Origin: SIG701 sp045577175
GTDB taxonomy: Bacteria; Bacillota; Clostridia; Oscillospirales; CAG-272
Length of the DNA: 27,975 bases
Assembly (NCBI GenBank): GCA_045577175.1
Contig: JAZNHT010000018.1
Coordinates: forward strand, 1-27,975
Direction of reading: 5' to 3'
This document shows positions 6,692-15,082 of the stretch, piece after piece (the stretch's first letter is position 1; each line of letters opens with the position of its first letter). The notes under the pieces were generated by a model. That model saw nothing but the letters and a program-made list of their open reading frames with translations. It was not told the origin of the DNA and did no database searches. The position numbers and the translations under genes are program-made.

Positions 6692-9487
6692 ATGGCACAA
6701 ACCTCTATGTTCAAGGTCAGTCAGCTGGCAAAAGACCTCGGAATGAAAAACAAGGAGATTCTGACGAAAATCGAATCCTCCGGCGTCACTGTAAAATCGT
6801 ATATGGCTACTCTTGAGCCCGATGAATTTAACCTGTTCTTCGATGAGTTGACGCGGGAGAGCCAGATCAGGGATCTTGACGCGTATCTGAACGGCAAGAC
6901 CTCGATCAAGCGCAAGAAAGCCGTGGCTCCCAAGGCGGAAAAGGGCGAGGAGAAGCCTGCCGCCAAGACGGAAGAGAAGAAGGCTGAGCCGAAGCCGACA
7001 GCAAAGACCGAAAAGCCCGAGGAGAAGTCTGCTCCGAAGGCGGAGCCTGTCAAAAAAGAAGAGAAACCGGCACCGAAGGCGGAAGTAAAGGCAGAGCCTG
7101 CCAAAACGGAGGAGAAGCCTGCCGCCAAGGCTGCGGAGAAAAAGGCTGAGGAGAAGCCTGCGCCGAAGGCGGAGGAAAAGAAGACCGAGCCGGTTAAGGC
7201 GGAGAAGCCCGAAGCAAAGCCGGCAGCACAGACGGCTCCCCGTCCGAATACGAACGGACAGGGGCAAAGCGGCTTCCGCCCGAATACGAACGGACAGCAA
7301 AGCGGCTTCCGCCCGAATACGAACGGACAGCAAAGCGGCTTCCGCCCGAATACGAACGGACAGCAAAGCGGCTTCCGTCCGAATACGAACGGACAGCAGG
7401 GCGGCTTCCGCCCGAACACGAACGGTCAGCAGGGACAAAGCGGCTTCCGTCCCGCAAATCCCGTGCCGCCGAAGCCGAAGGCACCGCAGCAGCCGACTGT
7501 CGAAAAGAAGCGCACGGGCAACACCCGTGTCATCGATACGCGCACAACGAGTGTCGATCTGTCCAAGTACGATGAGCGTCTCGATCGCTTCGTAACGGAC
7601 CGTCAGACGGAGAACGCTTCCACCAAGCAGAAGCTGAAAAAGCAGAACACGCGCGATTTCCGCTCCGCGAAGACACGCGATAAGGAAAAGCTCGCCATGG
7701 AGAAGCTCCGCAAGGAGAATCTTGAGAAGCTGAAGAAGATGCCCGTCAAGATCACGCTTCCCGACGAGATTTCCGTCGGCGAGCTCGCCTCCCGTCTGAA
7801 AAAGACGGCGGCGGAGGTCATCAAAAAAATGATGATGATGGGTATGCCCGCTACGATCAACCAGGTTATCGACTACGACACCGCGTATCTGATCGCCGAC
7901 GAATTCGGTGCGAAGATCACGAAGGAGGTCGTCGTGACGATTGAGGAGCGCCTCTTCAGCGAGGACGAGGACGCAGGTGAGGATCTGCTGCCGCGCGCAC
8001 CGATCGTGTGTGTCATGGGTCACGTTGACCACGGTAAAACCTCGCTCCTTGATGCGATCCGCCATACGAACGTCACCTCCGGCGAGGCAGGCGGTATCAC
8101 GCAGGCAATCGGTGCGTACCGCGTAAATATCAACGGGCAGGATATTACGTTCCTTGACACGCCCGGTCACGAGGCGTTTACCGCCATGCGTGCCCGCGGT
8201 GCGCAGGCTACGGATATTGCGATCCTTGTCGTTGCCGCGGATGACGGTATCATGCCGCAGACGATTGAGGCAATCAACCACGCAAAGGCCGCCGGCATCG
8301 ACGTCATCGTTGCCGTAAACAAGATGGATAAGCCGCAGGCAAATCCCGATACGGTCAAAAATCAGCTCACGAGCTACGGTCTTGTGCCCGAGGAGTGGGG
8401 CGGCGACACGATCTGCGTACCCGTTTCCGCGCTCACCGGCATGGGCATCGAGGATCTTTTGGAGAACGTGCTCCTTGTCGCCGAGATGAAGGAGCTGAAG
8501 GCGAATCCGAAGCGCCGTGCGAAGGGTATCGTTATTGAGGCGAAGCTCGATCGCGGTCGCGGTCCCGTTGCGACGGTAATCGTGCAGACCGGTACGCTCC
8601 GCGAGGGCGATATTGTGATCGCAGGTACGGCGGTCGGTCGTGTCCGTGCGATGCTGAACGAGCGCGGTGAGCATCTGAAGGAGGCAGGTCCGTCCGTTCC
8701 GGTCGAGATCGTCGGTCTTGCCGAGGTGCCGCAGTCCGGTGACGAATTTAACGCCGTCGAGGACGAGCGCATGGCAAGAACGCTTGCCGATCAGCGCCGC
8801 GAGAAGGCGCGCAACGACGCGCTCAACGCCGCCGCCAAGGTGAATCTGGACGATCTGTTCAGCCAGATCAAGGAGGGCGCGAAGGAGCTCAACGTCATCG
8901 TCAAGGCAGACGTGGGCGGATCGGTGGAAGCCGTTCGCGCGTCGCTTGAGAAGCTGACCAACGAAGAGGTCAAGGTGAAGGTCATTCACGGTGCCGTCGG
9001 CGGCATCACGGAGAGCGACGTCATGCTGGCGTCCTCCGCCAATGCGATCATTGTCGGCTTCAACGTCCGTCCCGATAAGAACGCCTCCGACAAGGCAGAG
9101 CGTGAGAATGTGGACGTGCGCACCTACCGCATCATCTACGAGTGCATCGAGGAGATCGAGGCGGCGATGAAGGGTATGCTTGCGCCGACGTTCAAGGAGG
9201 TCGTGCTCGGTCGCGCCGAGGTGCGTCAGACGATTCATGTGCCGAACGTGGGCACGATCGCGGGATCCTACGTTACGGACGGCAAGATCACCCGTCAGAG
9301 CCAGATCCGCATTGTGCGTGACGGTGTGGTGATCTTTGAGGATAAGATTTCCTCCCTCCGCCGTTTCAAGGATGACGTGAAGGAGGTCGCGGACGGATAC
9401 GAATGCGGTATCGGTCTGGATAAGTACGGCGATATTCACGTGGGAGACGTGCTTGAGGCGTTTATTATGGAAGAGGTTGCACGCTGA
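6692..9487 (+). CDS. infB: Translation initiation factor IF-2
   Basis: 931 residues. A GTPase that brings initiator fMet-tRNA to the 30S subunit and drives 50S joining. Order: an IF2 N-terminal domain (FKVSQLAKDLGMKNKEIL), a Lys/Ala/Pro/Glu-rich linker (about 70-180), a tandem 11-residue repeat GFRPNTNGQQS (about 183-250), and a second N-domain (ISVGELASRLKKTAAEVIKK). The G domain has G1 GHVDHGKT (443-450), G3 DTPGH, G4 NKMD (543-546) and G5 SAL, followed by domains II, III and C2. Start at ATG 6692, where the IF2_N domain begins. It ends the operon; rbfA, which often follows, is absent and copy C of the repeat family comes next. Confidence 0.97.
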   Translation: MAQTSMFKVSQLAKDLGMKNKEILTKIESSGVTVKSYMATLEPDEFNLFFDELTRESQIRDLDAYLNGKTSIKRKKAVAPKAEKGEEKPAAKTEEKKAEPKPTAKTEKPEEKSAPKAEPVKKEEKPAPKAEVKAEPAKTEEKPAAKAAEKKAEEKPAPKAEEKKTEPVKAEKPEAKPAAQTAPRPNTNGQGQSGFRPNTNGQQSGFRPNTNGQQSGFRPNTNGQQSGFRPNTNGQQGGFRPNTNGQQGQSGFRPANPVPPKPKAPQQPTVEKKRTGNTRVIDTRTTSVDLSKYDERLDRFVTDRQTENASTKQKLKKQNTRDFRSAKTRDKEKLAMEKLRKENLEKLKKMPVKITLPDEISVGELASRLKKTAAEVIKKMMMMGMPATINQVIDYDTAYLIADEFGAKITKEVVVTIEERLFSEDEDAGEDLLPRAPIVCVMGHVDHGKTSLLDAIRHTNVTSGEAGGITQAIGAYRVNINGQDITFLDTPGHEAFTAMRARGAQATDIAILVVAADDGIMPQTIEAINHAKAAGIDVIVAVNKMDKPQANPDTVKNQLTSYGLVPEEWGGDTICVPVSALTGMGIEDLLENVLLVAEMKELKANPKRRAKGIVIEAKLDRGRGPVATVIVQTGTLREGDIVIAGTAVGRVRAMLNERGEHLKEAGPSVPVEIVGLAEVPQSGDEFNAVEDERMARTLADQRREKARNDALNAAAKVNLDDLFSQIKEGAKELNVIVKADVGGSVEAVRASLEKLTNEEVKVKVIHGAVGGITESDVMLASSANAIIVGFNVRPDKNASDKAERENVDVRTYRIIYECIEEIEAAMKGMLAPTFKEVVLGRAEVRQTIHVPNVGTIAGSYVTDGKITRQSQIRIVRDGVVIFEDKISSLRRFKDDVKEVADGYECGIGLDKYGDIHVGDVLEAFIMEEVAR
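7236..7442 (+). repeat. 33-bp tandem repeat inside infB
   Basis: Five full 33-bp units start at 7265, 7298, 7331, 7364 and 7397, with partial units on both sides. The first three are identical at nucleotide level and the fourth differs by a single C to T. Each encodes GFRPNTNGQQ plus S or G. Identity at silent sites points to recent expansion, so copy number probably varies between strains. Confidence 0.93.
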
Positions 9488-9490
9488 TAA

Positions 9491-9510
9491 GGGCGTTGCC
9501 CTGTGACCCC
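9491..9510 (+). other. Post-stop hairpin module after infB
   Basis: GGGC-GTT-GCCC (9491-9501) followed by TGTGACCCC begins three bases after the infB stop. The same arrangement, GGGGC-GCT-GCCCC then TGTGACCC, follows dxs on the minus strand (about 357-379). It is weak as a terminator, but its repeated placement next to stop codons is notable. Confidence 0.5.
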
Positions 9511-9540
9511 TTTTATCTGAAGTTTCTTTTATGCTATATG

Positions 9541-10090
9541 CGGGGCTTTGCTCGAGTTGGCAAGCCAACTCGGGCGCCCACACGAGAAGGGCTCACGCGG
9601 AGCCCTTCTCGACTACCCCGCGTCAGAGGAAGGGGAGAAAGATCCCCTTCCTCCGACACCACCATCCCCTGTGGCGTAGCGGTGAATGTTCGCCAACATA
9701 CCACTTTTGCCAAAGCGGTAATTGTTACGTTTTAGAACCCTTCTGCACCGACAGCGGGGGAGACTGTAAGATCGCGCAGCGTGCAGCTTTATCGGAGGTT
9801 TCTCTCCGCGTATTGTTTGCGATCAAAGATCGCACGTTAAAATTTTTGCCGAGCCCATCGCACCGCAGGTGCGTCTTTTACGAAAGCGTATTCGCTATGG
9901 ATGCACAAAAGATCGTTTTTGACTCTCTGTTAAGATGAAGCATGAGTGGTACGTTTTCTCATGTTTCGCTGAAAGAACGCATATGAGGAGAGAATGGGGG
10001 TATCGGGGGAAAGAGAGGATTCTTCCTCCTCTTTCCCCTGATCGTGGCGGTGGTGTGGAGGCGTTCCACGCTTAACGCCTCCACGTCTTT
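9541..10090. repeat. Hairpin-rich intergenic repeat, copy C (complete)
   Basis: About 550 bp between infB and the MBOAT gene. Left arm: hairpins 9553-9561/9564-9572 and 9583-9594/9600-9611 (12 bp) enclosed by CGGGG/CCCCG, then an 11-bp hairpin (9626-9636/9643-9653). The core lies between 9692 and 9955. Right arm: the linker with GCTGAAAGAACGC (as in copy A), a long hairpin with one bulge and one G-U (10002-10019/10024-10042), the linker CGTGGCGGTGGT, and an 11-bp hairpin (10055-10065/10074-10084). The core is inverted relative to copy B. No credible gene inside. Confidence 0.85.
9692..9955. repeat. Conserved core of copy C with terminal inverted repeats
   Basis: 264 bp bounded by GCCAACATACCACTTT (9692-9707) and AGTGGTACGTT (9945-9955). 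In reverse complement it aligns with the copy B core. Shared blocks are 9728-9742, CTGTAAGATCGC (9764-9775) and the hairpin TCGCACCGCAGGTGCGTC (9858-9875), whose stem is kept while the loop differs from copy B. Confidence 0.8.
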
Positions 10091-10126
10091 CACACATCAG
10101 CACTACTGCAAGAAAGGAGAAATTTT

Positions 10127-11530
10127 ATGGTTTTTTCAAGCCTTGAATTTTTGTTTCTCTATTTCGCGGCGGTGCTGTTTTTGTATTTCGTCACGCCCCA
10201 CAAATTCCGCAATATCACGCTGTTTGCCGTCAGTTTGATTTTCTACGGCTGGGGTGAGCCGCGCTACGTTTTGCTCATGTTTCTCACGATCGCGGCGGAT
10301 TACGTCTTCGGTCTGCTCGTCGGCAAAAGCCGCGAGGAGAATCCGCGCCGCGCAAAGCTGTGGCTGGCGGCTGCCGTGGTCGCAAACCTCGGCATCCTCG
10401 CGTATTTCAAATATTTCAATTTCTTCATCGATACGTTTGCCGCCGTCAGCGGCATCTCCGTCAAGGCGATTGAGGTCGCTTTGCCGGTCGGTATCTCGTT
10501 TTACACGTTCCAGGCACTGTCCTACGTGATCGACGTGTACCGTGCTGATGCACCGGCGCAGAAGGATTTCGTCGCGTTCGGCACGTACGTCACGCTGTTT
10601 CCGCAGCTCATCGCCGGTCCGATCGTCCGCTACAAGGACGTGGACGATCAGCTGCGCGAGCGCACCCATTCCGTCGCGCTGTTTGCCTCGGGCGTGCGCA
10701 CGTTTATGGCAGGTATGGCGAAAAAAGTTCTCCTCGCAAATGCTGCGGGCGAGATCTGGGCGCGCCTCACCGAGGCGGACGAGCTGTCCGTAATCGCCGC
10801 ATGGCTCGGCATCATCATGTACACGTTCCAGATTTACTTCGATTTCAGCGGATACTCCGACATGGCGATTGGTCTGGGCAAGATGATGGGATTCTCCTTC
10901 AGGGAGAATTTCTACTACCCGTATATGGCGTCCTCCGTCACCGATTTCTGGCGGCGGTGGCATATCTCCCTCTCCACATGGTTCCGTGAGTACGTCTACA
11001 TCCCCTTAGGCGGCAACCGATGCGGCAAGGGGCGGCAGATTGTCAATCTTTTAGCCGTGTGGCTCTTTACGGGACTGTGGCACGGCGCAAGCTGGAACTA
11101 CGTTCTGTGGGGACTGTACTATTTCGTTCTGCTTGTGATCGAGAAGACGTTTTTGCTCGGCTTTTTGAAGAAGCTGCCGCGTTTCGTCGGGCACGTTTAC
11201 ACGCTCATTACGGTCGTGTTCGGCTGGTGGCTGTTCTATTTTGAGGATTTTTCAGAAGGGATCACCTATCTCGCCACGATGTTCGGCGGCGGAAAATCGA
11301 CCGGATTTATCGATGCCGCAGGGGCGCTTGAGCTTTCCTCGGCGGCTTTGCTTCTCGTGATTCTCGCTGTCGCATCGACGAGGTATCCTCGCGATCTGTT
11401 CTATAAGCTCTGGCAGAAAACGGACGCGATGCGCACGGTAGCCACGGTGCTCTGCGCGCTCGGCTTTACGCTGTGCGTGGCGTATCTTGTAAATTCGTCG
11501 TTCAATCCGTTTCTGTATTTCCGATTCTGA
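10127..11530 (+). CDS. MBOAT family O-acyltransferase (AlgI/PatA-like)
   Basis: 467 residues, a polytopic membrane protein of the membrane-bound O-acyltransferase family. It probably moves acetyl groups across the membrane for O-acetylation of a polysaccharide or other envelope polymer. Motifs: LPVGISFYTFQALSYVIDVY, FPQLIAGPIVRY, IYFDFSGYSDMAIGLG, DFWRRWHISLSTWFREYVY with His279, and GLWHGASWNYVLWG with the conserved His319. About ten hydrophobic segments. An AAAGGAGA ribosome binding site (10113-10120) precedes the ATG. Eleven bases after its stop begins a DHHW-family gene, the usual AlgJ/AlgX-like partner. The polymer is unknown. No clear promoter was seen; copy C lies immediately upstream. 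Confidence 0.94.
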   Translation: MVFSSLEFLFLYFAAVLFLYFVTPHKFRNITLFAVSLIFYGWGEPRYVLLMFLTIAADYVFGLLVGKSREENPRRAKLWLAAAVVANLGILAYFKYFNFFIDTFAAVSGISVKAIEVALPVGISFYTFQALSYVIDVYRADAPAQKDFVAFGTYVTLFPQLIAGPIVRYKDVDDQLRERTHSVALFASGVRTFMAGMAKKVLLANAAGEIWARLTEADELSVIAAWLGIIMYTFQIYFDFSGYSDMAIGLGKMMGFSFRENFYYPYMASSVTDFWRRWHISLSTWFREYVYIPLGGNRCGKGRQIVNLLAVWLFTGLWHGASWNYVLWGLYYFVLLVIEKTFLLGFLKKLPRFVGHVYTLITVVFGWWLFYFEDFSEGITYLATMFGGGKSTGFIDAAGALELSSAALLLVILAVASTRYPRDLFYKLWQKTDAMRTVATVLCALGFTLCVAYLVNSSFNPFLYFRF

Positions 11531-11541
11531 GGAGGGGTGTT

Positions 11542-12786
11542 ATGACGGATAAAAGGACACAAAAGCTCCCGGAATGTGATGCGGAGGCGGTGCGGCTGCT
11601 CGCAATTCAGATGCAGACGGGACGGTGCCGCAGGGTGGGCGATCTCGCTCTGACCGCGCTTTTCCTCGGTGCGATCTTCGTCTTTGCGATTCTCTTTTGG
11701 CTTCTGCCCGATCGGGCGATGTCCGAGACGGAAAACCGCGCGCTTGCGCAGGCACCGAAGGTGACCGTTTCGCGGATTTTGGACGGAAAATTCACCGCCG
11801 ACATTACCGAATACATGGCGGATCAGTTTCCGGCGCGCGATTTCTTTGTGAATCTGAAGGCTTTGTCGGAGACGGCGCTCGGGCGCGGCGGCAACAACGG
11901 CGTTCTGTTCGGCGAGGGCGAAACGCTCATCCCCCGGGAGGATTTGCCGAGCCTTGACAATATGAAAACGAATCTTTCCGCGATCGGGGCGTTTTCCGCG
12001 CACTGTGAGTCGGTTGGGATTCCCGTTTTCGCCGCGATTACGGGACGGAACGCGGACGTGCTCGATCACACGCTGCCCGATTATTACGGTGCTTATTACA
12101 GCGACCGCTTGTGGGCAAATCTGCAAACGGAGGCGGCGGCAGGCGTGGATTTTCTGAATCTCCGCGATCCGCTTCGTGCACGGGCGCAAGCAGGCGAGTA
12201 CGTGTACTACCGCACGGATCATCACTGGACGACGCTCGGTGCGTATTACGGCTATGCCGAAATCGCCGAGGCGATGGGGCTTGCGCCGTACCCGATCACG
12301 GATTTTTCGCCCGAAACGGCAAGCGATGCCTTCTGCGGCACGACGTGGTCGACGGCAGGTGCATCGTGGATCGATCCCGATACGATGGAGTTTTTCCGAT
12401 TTGACGGGGATGAGTCGTTTGTGACCGCCATCCTTGACGCAGGCAAAGAACGGAAGTTCACCGGCTTTTACGATACCGACTACCTATTGAAAAAAGATAA
12501 ATATTCCACGTTCATCGGCGGAAACAACGCGCTTGTGACCGTGAGGAAATCGGACGGTGCGGAGCGCGAAACGCTGCTTTTGTTCAAGGACAGCTTCGCC
12601 CATGCTGCGGTGCCTTTCCTCGCACGGCACTACGATCTCGTGATCGTCGATCTCCGCTATTACACGAAAGAGGTGCCTGTCAGCCTGCTTGATACCTACC
12701 GTGTGGACGCTGTTCTCTTTTTCTATAACACGGACAGCCTGACCGGCAATACGGCTATAGAGTGGCTCAGGGCATCTTTGCCGTAA
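11542..12786 (+). CDS. DHHW/AlgX-like SGNH protein, partner of the MBOAT
   Basis: 414 residues. A short cytoplasmic tail is followed by one membrane anchor (about 36-57) and an extracytoplasmic domain. SETENRALAQAPKVT and YMADQFPARDFF are the standard opening of DHHW proteins, and the name motif is at 226-229 (Asp-His-His-Trp). LLFKDSFAHAAVPFLARHYD places a likely nucleophile Ser351 next to Asp350. These proteins act with MBOAT enzymes to attach acetyl groups outside the cell. The start at 11542 follows GAGGAGGGG directly; the longer reading from 11473 would overlap the MBOAT gene by about 58 bases and is unlikely. The substrate cannot be told. Confidence 0.9.
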   Translation: MTDKRTQKLPECDAEAVRLLAIQMQTGRCRRVGDLALTALFLGAIFVFAILFWLLPDRAMSETENRALAQAPKVTVSRILDGKFTADITEYMADQFPARDFFVNLKALSETALGRGGNNGVLFGEGETLIPREDLPSLDNMKTNLSAIGAFSAHCESVGIPVFAAITGRNADVLDHTLPDYYGAYYSDRLWANLQTEAAAGVDFLNLRDPLRARAQAGEYVYYRTDHHWTTLGAYYGYAEIAEAMGLAPYPITDFSPETASDAFCGTTWSTAGASWIDPDTMEFFRFDGDESFVTAILDAGKERKFTGFYDTDYLLKKDKYSTFIGGNNALVTVRKSDGAERETLLLFKDSFAHAAVPFLARHYDLVIVDLRYYTKEVPVSLLDTYRVDAVLFFYNTDSLTGNTAIEWLRASLP

Positions 12787-13050
12787 GGGGAGAATGACTT
12801 GGGGCTTCGCAAAAAACCAAACCCTTTTGCTGTGTTATGTAGGGCGGGGGCTTGCTCCCGCCGCCTCAAACAGCCGAAAATGCACGAAACGGCGGGAGCA
12901 AGCCCCCGCCCTACGGCAAATTTGCGCGCACATAAACAGTGAGAACACATTGCCGAATTGGGACAAAATATATTTGACCGAAAGTTTTGGTCGAGCTTTT
13001 TCAAAAACGGAAGTCTTCTTTCCCATAAAATACTATCAGAGAGGGATACT
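12787..13050. other. Gap before the topoisomerase-like gene
   Basis: It holds the REP-like inverted pair (12839-12914) and an AT-rich stretch with the small stem GACC/GGTC around 12976-12992 and a T-run. I could not assign a convincing -35/-10 pair for the gene at 13051. No ORF here is credible. Confidence 0.5.
12839..12914. repeat. REP-like inverted pair
   Basis: Two 25-base arms, 12839-12863 and 12890-12914, are perfect inverse complements separated by 26 bases. Each arm is also a hairpin by itself (GGCGGGGGC-TT-GCTCCCGCC with one G-U). A solitary related copy lies at 19163-19190. This is the organisation of REP/BIME-type palindromes. No T-run follows, so a terminator role is doubtful. Confidence 0.85.
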
Positions 13051-15060
13051 ATGGCGAAAAAAGTACAGGAATACAACAACCAATCGATTACTGCGCTGAA
13101 GGGCGCGGATCGCGTGCGCAAGCGTCCTGCCGTCATTTTCGGCTCGGACGGGCTGGAGGGCTGCGAGCATTCCTATTTCGAGATTCTGTCAAACGCCGTC
13201 GATGAGGCGCGCGAGGGCTACGGCTCGGTGATCACGACGACCGTGTTCGCCGATCGCTCCATTGAGGTGGAGGACTGCGGCCGCGGCGTTCCGCTTGATT
13301 TCAACGAGGCGGAGGGACGCTACAACTGGGAGCTCATCTACTGCGAGCTGTACGCAGGCGGTAAATACGCCAACAACGAGGACGGCGCCGCGTATGAGTA
13401 TTCTCTCGGTCTGAACGGACTCGGCGCGTGCGCGACGCAGTACGCGAGTGAATACATGGACGTTTACTCCTATGCGAGAGGCGAGGTTTCGTCGATCCAT
13501 TTCAGAAAGGGCGAGCCTGTTTCCGAGCTTACCAAAGAGCCGATCCCGAAAAAGAGCACGCGCAAAACGGGCACGACCGTGCGCTGGCGTCCCGATCTGG
13601 AGGTGTTCACCGACACGGCGATCCCGCGCGAATTTTTCACCGAGACGCTTAAAAAGCAGGCGGTCGTCATTGCAGGACTGACGTTCATCGTCCGCTTTGA
13701 GGAGGAGGACGGCACCTTTACGGAAGAATCCTTCCGCTACGAAAACGGTATCACCGACTACATTTCCGAGATCGCGGGCGAGACGGCGATGACGGAGACG
13801 GTGCTCTGGAAGCTCGAAACGAAGGGGCGCGACCGCGAGGACAAGGACGAGTACCGCCTGAAGGCGGAGATCGCGTTCTGCGTATCGAACAAGGTGCAGA
13901 TGCTTGAGTACTACCACAACTCCAGCTTTCTGGAGCACGGCGGCTCTCCGGCGGATGCGGTGCGCCTCGGATTCACGAACGCGGTGGACAAAAAGCTGAA
14001 GGCGGCAGGGAAGTACACGAAAAATGAGGCGAAGATCCAGTTCCAGGATATTGAGGACTGCCTGATCCTCGTCACAAACAGCCTGTCCACGCAGACATCC
14101 TACGCCAACCAGACGAAAAAGGCGATCAACAACACGTTCATTAAGGAAGCGATGACGGCGTTCATCAAGGAGCAGCTGGAGATTTACTTCCTGGAAAAGC
14201 CGATGGAGGCGGACAAGTTTCTGACGCAGGTGCTTGTCAACAAGCGATCCCGTGAGAGCGCGGAGAGCACGCGGCTTGATCTGAAGAAAAAGCTGTCCGT
14301 GTCGGGCGGCGGCGATCCCGCGAAAAGCGTGGAGAAATTCGTTGCGTGCCGCTCCAAGGATCCCGAAAAGCGCGAGCTCTACATCGTGGAGGGCGACTCC
14401 GCGCTTACGTCCGTCAAGCTCGCGCGCGACAGCGAATTTCAGGCGATCATCCCCGTGCGCGGAAAGACGCTCAACTGTCTGAAAAGCACCTACGACCGCA
14501 TTTTCAAGAGCGATATTATCCTTGATCTGCTCAAGGTCATCGGCTGCGGCGTCGAGCTGAAGGGGAAATTCAAGGGCGACACCGTGCCGTTCAGCATGGA
14601 CGCGCTCAAATGGTCGAAGATTATCTTCTGTACGGATGCGGATGAGGACGGCTTCCAGATCCGCACGCTCCTTCTGACGATCTTCTACCGCCTGCTCCCG
14701 ACGCTGATTAAAGAGGGCAGAATCTACATCGCGGAGTCGCCGCTTTACGAGATCACGCCGAGCAAGGGTGAGGTCGAGTTTGCGTATAACGAGCCGGAGA
14801 AGGCGGAAATCGTTGCCCGACTGGAAAAAGAGGGCAAGAGATACACGCTCCAGCGGTCGAAGGGTCTCGGTGAGAACGATCCCGACATGATGTCGAAAAC
14901 GACGATGCACCCGGCAACGCGCCGTCTGATTCGTGTCAATCCGGCGGAGGCGGAGGCGACCGCGCGCATGTTTGAAACGCTGCTCGGCGACGATCTGCCG
15001 GCGCGCAAGGAATTTATCATGAAATACGGAAGTCAGTACTGGGAGGAGGCGGACGTCTGA
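13051..15060 (+). CDS. Divergent type IIA topoisomerase B subunit (GyrB/ParE-like)
   Basis: 669 residues, an ATP-dependent DNA topoisomerase subunit. The GHKL ATPase domain has EILSNAVDEA (Glu44, Asn48, Asp51), VEDCGRGVP and GLNGLGACATQYAS. A transducer domain follows. The TOPRIM domain has YIVEGDSALTSVK (Glu447) and FCTDADEDGFQIRTLLL (Asp529, Asp531, Asp533), and the end has SKGLGENDPDMMSKTTMHP. Catalytic residues are present, but many motifs deviate from canonical GyrB (EGDSALTS rather than EGDSAGGS, DADEDG rather than DADVDG, DCGRG rather than DNGRG). It is probably the second, ParE-type paralogue found in Clostridia. No ParC/GyrA gene lies beside it. Start at ATG 13051 after AGAGAGGG; a reading from 12958 lacks support. 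Confidence 0.88.
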   Translation: MAKKVQEYNNQSITALKGADRVRKRPAVIFGSDGLEGCEHSYFEILSNAVDEAREGYGSVITTTVFADRSIEVEDCGRGVPLDFNEAEGRYNWELIYCELYAGGKYANNEDGAAYEYSLGLNGLGACATQYASEYMDVYSYARGEVSSIHFRKGEPVSELTKEPIPKKSTRKTGTTVRWRPDLEVFTDTAIPREFFTETLKKQAVVIAGLTFIVRFEEEDGTFTEESFRYENGITDYISEIAGETAMTETVLWKLETKGRDREDKDEYRLKAEIAFCVSNKVQMLEYYHNSSFLEHGGSPADAVRLGFTNAVDKKLKAAGKYTKNEAKIQFQDIEDCLILVTNSLSTQTSYANQTKKAINNTFIKEAMTAFIKEQLEIYFLEKPMEADKFLTQVLVNKRSRESAESTRLDLKKKLSVSGGGDPAKSVEKFVACRSKDPEKRELYIVEGDSALTSVKLARDSEFQAIIPVRGKTLNCLKSTYDRIFKSDIILDLLKVIGCGVELKGKFKGDTVPFSMDALKWSKIIFCTDADEDGFQIRTLLLTIFYRLLPTLIKEGRIYIAESPLYEITPSKGEVEFAYNEPEKAEIVARLEKEGKRYTLQRSKGLGENDPDMMSKTTMHPATRRLIRVNPAEAEATARMFETLLGDDLPARKEFIMKYGSQYWEEADV

Positions 15061-15082
15061 TCCGCTTCGGAAAGGACAGCGT

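Noticed and set aside
7236..7442. CRISPR-like array
   Set aside because: The 33-bp units are contiguous with no spacers and encode an in-frame peptide repeat inside infB.
6545..9583. Very long open frame (1012 codons) antisense to infB
   Set aside because: It mirrors infB in a GC-rich region. Its composition is Leu/Arg/His-rich without recognisable domains, it has no ribosome binding site, and the plus strand encodes complete IF-2.
13189..14910. 573-codon open frame antisense to the topoisomerase-like gene
   Set aside because: Shadow of the real gene, with no motif and biased composition. The same applies to the 693-codon frame opposite uvrB at 17093-19174.
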